A DNA stretch of 64,000 nt from Microbotryomycetes sp. JL201 (lineage: Eukaryota > Basidiomycota > Microbotryomycetes), in NCBI GenBank assembly GCA_033819885.1, contig JAQYUZ010000014.1, positions 124,001 to 188,000 on the forward strand, given 5' to 3'. The notes under the pieces are model-generated. The model saw only the letters and a program-made list of their open reading frames with translations, did not search any database and had not been told where the DNA came from. Positions 58,007-64,000 of the stretch are shown here, in pieces; position 1 is the stretch's first letter, and each line of letters starts with the position of its first letter. The translations under genes and the position numbers were made by a program.

Positions 58007-59456
58007 TCAGAAGCCTACGATTCGAGAGTGTCAGTCGAATACAACGCGTGCCCAGGACTCGCAACTGACCGTATTTGTTGCCTGCGCTTTTGCGGTTGGC
58101 CTTTGCCTGTGCGATTCTCTCTTCCAACTCTGCCCTGTTGGAATAAGCGTCCGCCAGCAGCGCCGACAATTGTCCTTTCGCCCGTGCTCGTCCCATGCCG
58201 ACCGCCGGCTGTTCCGCGTGTTAGCGAGAGATGGAGAGTGTCAATATTCACGGCCGCTCGAGCTCGATACCCAAGACTGACCACCTTGAGCCTTGCGAGA
58301 GCCTTTTCCTTTTCAGCCTCTGCCTCTGCTTGCCCAGGCCTGCCCAAAATGTCCGGTTTCTTTGCCCAAGCTTCCCTTGCTCTCTGCATCTCGTCAGTGA
58401 CGTCGACGATCCCACCCATCTTGTTGACTTCGCTGTCTTCGAAACCTTTCGGTACCTGAGCTGCTTGCTGTCGTTGTTGCTGTGCGAGAGCTTGCATCCA
58501 CTTGTCGTACGTCTCTTGGTCTTTGGCGACCCATTCTCCTGACGGTAATTGAGTAAAACCCGGGTAAGGGTCGTCGGCTGTTGGTTTCTTCGGCTCAGGG
58601 GGCTTGACTTCTGCGACTGTGGGTGCGGCCGAGAAGTTGTTTGACCCAACAGATACTGCTGCCGCGTTTATTGGTTTTTTCGTATTTGAAGATGCATCTG
58701 TGGATGCTACGGAACCTGTACAGTCTCAAGAGTGAGCCAAGTGACAACAGGATGAACATTCCACTGACCGATCCCGAAGAAATCGACTGCCGGCGTCCTG
58801 TGTTCCTCTTCGTCTTCTTCTGCAGCGTCTGTCGAAGCTGAAGCGACACTCGGCGCACTTGCTTTCGCTTTGCCCTTGTTGCTGACTTTATATGGTACAA
58901 ATGCCGTAGACGGCTCTGTGGCGCCTGCGCCCGAGCCTGCGTTCGATGTCGACGTTGATGGTGGCGGCAGTCCCATTGCGAGAGATGCTCCCGATGAATT
59001 GGCCCCTGCTCCGAGTGTGCTACCTGCTGGACGTGCGGGAGCGATGTTCTTGGGCTGAGGCAGCAAGGAGGCCAAGCCTCCTCCTCCGGTTGAGCTGCCA
59101 AGCTTGAGCTTCTTTTTGACTGGTTCGCGACTGTCGTCATCGCCTGCAGGTGACGTGGACGAGCTGGCGGCGCCTGGTGCGGGCAAGTCGAGCACCATCC
59201 TCAGCGGCGCTTTCTGTTTCTTGACCGCGGGTTTCGGCAGGCTAGGCGCGGCACCTGTCGAGCTTGTGCTTGGTGCTGGTGCCGATGTAGCTGCCGTCAT
59301 AGATGACCGCGGCGGCGGCAAGCTCATGGATGAGCTCGCGTTGGACGATGACGACTTTGACGCGGCGCCAGCGGACTGCTGCTGCTGAGGTGCGCTCTGA
59401 AAGTTGCTGTCATGCGCGTCGTCGTCGCTGTCCGAGCCGTAGCTGACGAGGGCCAT
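58007..59456 (-). CDS. PRCC-family nuclear protein
   Basis: PRCC proteins associate with spliceosome components; human PRCC is known as a mitotic checkpoint/splicing protein. Start MALVSYGSDSDDD matches the family N-terminus. The middle is Pro/Ser/Ala-rich with KKQKAPLRMVLDLPAPG. PRCC signature text: TAFVPYKVSNKGK, DDPYPGFTQLPSGEWVAKDQ and VNKMGGIVDVTDEMQRAREA. The C-terminus reads GQLSALLADAYSNRAELEER, then AKANRKSAGNKYGF, matching the family end. Three GT-AG introns, with a very short last exon (YG|F). It lies head-to-head with PRO3, 90 bp apart. Confidence 0.85.
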
Positions 59457-59546
59457 GTTTCGTAGCAAAGTGGAAAGCGAAAGCCAGCGCAGCGCGGCTC
59501 GAGTTTCAGCCGCAATCCCATTCTTAACAGTCGCACACCTGACGCC

Positions 59547-61150
59547 ATGGTGTACCAGCTGTGTGTTCTTGGATGTGGCACGATGGGTATCGCCGTCTTG
59601 TCAGGCGTGCTGGACAACTTGCGCGCGCCGAATCCACCGCGCGAGCACGACGACGACAGCCAGCCGTCGACGCCGATGGGCAGCATGATTCTGGACGCAA
59701 AGCCAGAGAGCTTGCCAGATAGGTCAGTCGAGCTTGTGTGCCCTGTGTCATCCTCCTTTGCTCGACGGACGAGCGATTGCAGTCGGCCGAAACGCTCGAG
59801 ACGGCTGCGAAGCCGTTGCTGCATGCCATCTTGGCACGCAGGCGGTAGACCTATTGCTCGCACGCAACGGACGGCTGAATCATCATCGCTCGAGCATACT
59901 CAGCATGACGAGCTGACTGGTCTGTCTTGGCCTTACCCCACATTCTCTCGCTGCTGCCGTTTTGACTCGGAAATTCTGGTGGCGTTGCCGTCGTTCATCG
60001 TCATGATCTACACACGGATACAGATTCGTAGCGACAGTCAACAGGATGGAAACAGTCAAGAAACTCCGGAAAACGTTTGCTCAGTTGGGCGGACTCGGTC
60101 CGACTGTCGACGTGCGACAAGCAGTCGACAATGTCAGGTCTGTGCAAGAGTCGGACGTCATCTTGTTGTGGCAAGTCATCAGCTCGAGGTCTTGCAGAAT
60201 TCAAAGTTGAACCGGCACCCTGTTCTAGTTGCAAACCCCAACTGGCAGCACACTTGTTGCTCGCGCCAGGCATGTCGGAAGCGCTCGAAGGCAAGCTGTT
60301 AATCTCAATCTTGGCCGGTACGACAATCAGTATGATGCGAGAATGGGTACCCGCTTCTTGCACCGTCGTCAGGAGCATGCCCAACACTCCTTCGAAGGCA
60401 AGACGACATCTGTCCGTGCACGCATTTTGAGCGTAGCTGACGAGCCGAAGATAACAACTTCAGATTCGAGAGGGCATGACGGTCGTTTCAACGCTCGATC
60501 CAACCAATTCGCGGACGCCGTTCTACAGGGATATTCTCATGGCATTATTCACACCGCTCGGCAAATGCCGCTTTATGGACGAAAAGGTAAGCCGCTTCGC
60601 GACCAAGCTCGTAGTACGGACCTGGGACGAATCTGAAAAATCTTCAATCTTGCGACTCAGCACTTTGATGCAGTGACAGCCGTTTGCGGATCAGGTCCGG
60701 CCTTTGTATGCCTCGTGCTCGAAGCGATAGCGGATGGCGGTGTCATGATGGGTTTGCCACGTAGCGAAGCGCTCGAGTTGGCCGCGCAAAGTCAGTGCTA
60801 CCCTACTCACCGTGCGCTGAAGAGCACACATGGCTGACGACACGAATGTAACAGCAATGCAAGGCGCAGCTCGCATGGTATTGCAAACGGGCATACACCC
60901 AGCTGCGCTGAAAGACAGCGTTACGAGTACGTTCAACCTTTGACCGCTTTCTGTATCGAGATACGAGTGATTGACAACATTTTTTGTGGTCCTTGTGACA
61001 GCTCCTGGAGGATGTACGATCGCGGGATTGCTCGCGCTCGAGGACGGACGAGTGCGTTCGACCGTCGCTAGGTGTATCCAGGCGACGACGATGCACGCCG
61101 CCGGTCTGGGTCAAACATCGGTCACAACAACATTGTCTAATGGCAAGTGA
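59547..61150 (+). CDS. PRO3: Pyrroline-5-carboxylate reductase
   Basis: Last step of proline synthesis, NADPH-dependent. Seven exons, 59547-59722, 60024-60170, 60229-60397, 60464-60586, 60661-60790, 60855-60926 and 61002-61150, give 321 aa. The Rossmann start is YQLCVLGCGTMGIAVLSGV. Family blocks: RFVATVNRMETVKKLRKTFA, ESDVILLCCKPQLAAHLLL, LLISILAGTTISMM, RSMPNTPSKIREGMTVVS, AVCGSGPAFVCLVLEAIADG and DSVTTPGGCTIAGLLALEDG. The first intron is 301 nt. The second and third (60171-60228, 60398-60463) start with GC (GCAAGT, GCAAGA) and restore LLCCKPQ and TPSKIREGM. It shares a 90-bp divergent promoter with PRCC. Confidence 0.94.
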
Positions 61151-61254
61151 AACTTTTTACGGCGTCCGGCGTGCCACAGGTCAGCGCGGCAAACACCAGC
61201 TCGGCACTTGAGGCTCTCGCCGTCAGTGCTTTGTTGTTATCAAATAGGTCTGGG

Positions 61255-61983
61255 TCAAGACAAATTGAGCGTGTCATCGAGGATGCGATTGATTTTTGAG
61301 CCATCAAAAGGAGGAATCCGCGACACTTGCTCCTGAGAGACAGCTGTTTGTTTCTCGGCAAATTGTTTGAGTGCCATGCCAAGGTCACTGGGCAGATGAG
61401 CGTGCGACTCTCAGCTTGGTCATCTGAACGTTGAGCGCCAGATCAAGGAACGTACAGCGGGTCTCTCACCACGATAGCCCATTTGTGACGTTCAAACTCG
61501 TCCGCTAGATCACTTTGATGAGAGTCCATGAGGGAAGAGTTGGGGACGATGACCAGGACTTTCTGCGTGCACGTGCCCACGTCGTCTTCTGAGTTCGAGA
61601 ACGATGACGGCCTGATGGCAGACAAGATTGATCCGGCGCCTTTTTGAGGTTTCAGGAAATTCGGATCAGATGGGCTGAACTGAGTCGTGCTCATGGGGGT
61701 CTGACGAACCTGCATGAGATATCACCAGCTGTGCCTGTGCGATGTGCTGTTCGATGTCGTCTGTAAAGTCGACGACGGTCACGTGCAAGGTCGCGCCGTC
61801 GACGTCAAGCGCCCGCCTCGTCTCCTTGTTTATTGTAAATCCGGCTGGTAGGTCGCTGTTGCCAACTTGTGCCAATAGGGACGTGACGTCGAGTGTGTGC
61901 AACAGGCGCAGACAGTCTGGCGAGAGCAAAGCGTGCACGAGCGGCGAGAACTCTGTCGACCCAACGGTCAACACAGCCTTCAT
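61255..61983 (-). CDS. ALG13: UDP-GlcNAc transferase subunit ALG13
   Basis: Catalytic half of the Alg13/Alg14 transferase that adds the second GlcNAc to dolichol-PP-GlcNAc on the ER surface. Exons 61710-61983, 61456-61639 and 61255-61387 give 196 aa, the usual length. Start MKAVLTVGSTEFSPLVHALL; donor-sugar block LVISHAGAGSILSAIRPSS; VLVIVPNSSLMDSHQSDLAD matches the family's VPN-LM-NHQ-ELA. The end is LDLGMALKQFAEKQTAVSQ. It converges on PRO3 and diverges from the next gene by 179 bp. Confidence 0.9.
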
Positions 61984-62162
61984 GGCGGCTGGAAGTCTGC
62001 GAGTGTCTGGTTTGAATGTCGGAATGAGGACAAGGCAGAGTCGCGCGCTCGAGTCTGACCTGATTCGAGGTTGAGCGACTGCGCACGGGCCTCCTTCCGG
62101 CCGTGTCTGTGCTCGCCGCCATGTCGAGCGAGACGCGTCAGTTTTGAGACTGTTTCGTGAAT

Positions 62163-64000
62163 ATGGGATCTGTGTGTGCTGATCTTCTGGCTGCTACATC
62201 GTCGACAGCCGTGGCGCCGTCGCGGTTCAAGTTCAAGCCAAAGCGCAAAACACCGGCCCAAGACAGACGCGAGCCATCAGCGACCCCGTCAGTCGACTCA
62301 ACAGCATTCTCTACGCCTGTCAACGCGGCTCGTGTCCTTCCTGATGCGGATGACGACGCAAATCGCACCAACGACTCGAGCGCGAACAACAACATTGGCC
62401 GTGTAGATGCAAATGGCAAACACGGAAGCAGTGGTCCAGCCCACTTGTCCACTGACGGTCCCATGAAGCCCCCACCGGTACCCAAGCCCGCAAAAGCTCA
62501 AGTTCGCAAGGCTCAGCCGTTCGCTCCAGGCGCTTCGTTTGGGTTGTCAGAAGCTTCATCGTCGGCTTCCCAGCAGGCATCGCAATCACAAACTCAATTG
62601 AGCACACTCGGATTATCAATTTTCACTCAGGAGTCCAACGCGACGCAAGACACGCAACCGAGTAGCCAACCTTCAGCCTCTGTACCGCCACCTTCGAGTT
62701 CACCACGAGCCAAATCATCCAACAAGCCATCAAGAACGGCAACGGCTGGAAAAGCTTTCACTGTTGGCGTCGCTCCTCCTCAAGCTAGTCCGACTAGGCC
62801 GTCCGCTGCTTTGTTGACCAGTTCGCCTGCACGAGCAAGTGCTTTGGAGATTCAGTCGGAGGATGGACCTGTTGCGGACGCCAGACCTGCAAGTCAAGCT
62901 GATTCCACTGTTCAGCAAAATCCTGCTGCTGCGAGTAAAAAAGTATCAAAGACGACAAAGCGAAAAGCGGCAGAATTGCAAACCAAAGTCGGCGAAGGCG
63001 ATCACTTGGAAGACGTCGAGACAGAGAACCATTCTACTTTGACAAAAACGACAAGAAAAGGTCGCGTTGACAAAGGCAAAGGCAAATCTGTGGATGAAAC
63101 GCCATTGCCGGCAACTGTCGAGGTTCCTTCCGCTGCAGAGCCAACGACCGAAGTAGCTGAACCGAAGAAGAAACGAGCGACTCGACGGCCTACAAAGGCT
63201 CAACTTGAAAACCAAAACCAGTCGCAGTCGTCAAACATGATGATGTCGCTGGCGATCGCAACTCAGGTGGTGGAAGGAGAAATCGATCGTGAAGAAGCAG
63301 AGAAGCGACAAGAAGAATTGCAACGACAACGACAAATGCCGAAGAAACGCGGCAGGCCAAAGAAGATTGCTGATGATACGGGGGCGGCGCAACCACCAAA
63401 AAAGAGAGGCAGACCCAAGAGAACGGTTGTCCCTGTTCAAGATGAGGAACCCGATGAGGGCGGGCGAGAGGAGGGCGAAGAAGGACCGGCGCCAGCAAAG
63501 TCTCGCAGGGCGAAGAGCAAGGCTCGCGAGAATTTGGCTGCCAACGCTGGAGCGGATGGTGGTGTCGAGAATGGAGCCGACAAGGACGCTGAGGTCTCAT
63601 CGGCGGACGACGAAAATGCTGACGACGATAACGTGCGAAGACGAGCCAGAGGTCCGGTTGCTGGTCGCGACGACGACAGTGATGATGAATTCCTCAGACG
63701 GCAGCAATCTACGCGTCGTCAAGTCCAGAGACGAGGTAACGCCAAGCGTGGCAAAACTTCAACTCTAGCCGACGAGACGGACGAACAAGAGCGCCAGGGG
63801 CAGCCCAGGCAGGCAGCGGGCGCACAGGACGGACATGACGCGTTTGATGAAGACCCCGATGGCGAGACGGCTTCAGAAAGCGAGATGCAGATCGACGGAC
63901 AGTCGCGAAAGAAGGAACGCGCCTACACTGTTCAAATGATTACCGTCGACCCAACGCAGACTACACTCGCGCAACTCGCGCACGCTCGGGATGACGTTGT
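62163..64000 (+). CDS. Basic, AT-hook-containing nuclear protein, possibly TFIIIB subunit BDP1, partial
   Basis: The frame is open from the ATG at 62163 (MGSVCADLLAATSS) through the right edge, at least 612 codons. Near the start is SRFKFKPKRKTPA, like the Arg/Lys-rich N-terminus of BDP1. Long Ser/Gln/Pro and Lys/Arg/Glu-rich stretches follow, with two AT-hook-like GRP cores (KKRGRPKKI and KKRGRPKRTV) near 63340-63425. The last visible text, AYTVQMITVDPTQTTLAQL, resembles the segment before the BDP1 SANT domain. The SANT domain itself would lie beyond the window, so the name is tentative; another AT-hook chromatin protein is possible. Confidence 0.6.
   Translation, partial: MGSVCADLLAATSSTAVAPSRFKFKPKRKTPAQDRREPSATPSVDSTAFSTPVNAARVLPDADDDANRTNDSSANNNIGRVDANGKHGSSGPAHLSTDGPMKPPPVPKPAKAQVRKAQPFAPGASFGLSEASSSASQQASQSQTQLSTLGLSIFTQESNATQDTQPSSQPSASVPPPSSSPRAKSSNKPSRTATAGKAFTVGVAPPQASPTRPSAALLTSSPARASALEIQSEDGPVADARPASQADSTVQQNPAAASKKVSKTTKRKAAELQTKVGEGDHLEDVETENHSTLTKTTRKGRVDKGKGKSVDETPLPATVEVPSAAEPTTEVAEPKKKRATRRPTKAQLENQNQSQSSNMMMSLAIATQVVEGEIDREEAEKRQEELQRQRQMPKKRGRPKKIADDTGAAQPPKKRGRPKRTVVPVQDEEPDEGGREEGEEGPAPAKSRRAKSKARENLAANAGADGGVENGADKDAEVSSADDENADDDNVRRRARGPVAGRDDDSDDEFLRRQQSTRRQVQRRGNAKRGKTSTLADETDEQERQGQPRQAAGAQDGHDAFDEDPDGETASESEMQIDGQSRKKERAYTVQMITVDPTQTTLAQLAHARDDV

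Noticed and set aside
1-64000. Transposons, retroelements, virus-like genes, CRISPR or metabolite clusters
   Set aside because: No reverse transcriptase, transposase, capsid, terminal repeats, spacer arrays or PKS/NRPS-type genes were seen on either strand.

Overview
The window is nuclear DNA of a compact, intron-rich fungus. Genes are packed on both strands with gaps of mostly 50-500 bp. Nearly every gene is cut by introns of about 45-80 nt with a CTGAC/CTAAC branch site. The proteins are fungal: a Zn2Cys6 factor, a yapsin-like protease, fungal kinesin-1, SRB8/MED12, ARG82. Intron density and protein character suggest a basidiomycete, possibly a Pucciniomycotina yeast; that placement is inference. 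I found no rRNA, tRNA, CRISPR, virus-like element or transposon.

Layout, with exon chains joined by hand from conserved protein sequence and reading phase. 1-10 kb: 3' end of an eIF5-mimic (5MP/BZW) gene, a START-like protein, ATP synthase OSCP, eIF3c and a secreted CHRD-domain protein. 10-19 kb: a Ser/Pro-rich protein, kinesin-1 heavy chain (15 exons) and a membrane RING-H2 ligase. 19-29 kb: a glutathione transferase, an RRT8-like membrane protein, a type II peroxiredoxin, a Tim17-like small protein, inositol polyphosphate multikinase, a TVP38-type Golgi protein, a 101-residue unknown and glyoxalase I. 29-45 kb: a Zn2Cys6 factor, topoisomerase I, complex I subunit B12, MED12 with long poly-Q and a GPI-type aspartic protease. 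45-64 kb: proteasome RPN9, UTP13, RNase P subunit RPR2, an amino acid permease, an unknown membrane protein, phosducin-like PLP2, PRCC, pyrroline-5-carboxylate reductase, ALG13 and the start of a basic nuclear protein that may be TFIIIB BDP1.

Most genes are housekeeping and unrelated to each other: translation, respiration, RNA processing, transcription, protein turnover. GST, peroxiredoxin and glyoxalase I lie within 10 kb and all serve glutathione/peroxide/aldehyde detoxification, but unrelated genes separate them, so this is not a cluster. I see no secondary-metabolite cluster or defence island.

The unusual signal is in gene structure. At least 12 introns in nine genes start with GC instead of GT (GCAAGT, GCAAGC, GCGAGT or GCAAGA), and each restores a conserved protein motif in frame. 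By my rough count that is near one in ten introns. There are also exons of 3, 4-5, 8, 11, 13, 14, 20 and 24 nt, including a 5-nt exon in the peroxiredoxin active-site loop and a kinesin first coding exon that is only ATG. A 965-bp convergent gap at 8.2-9.2 kb with a perfect heat-shock element is unexplained.
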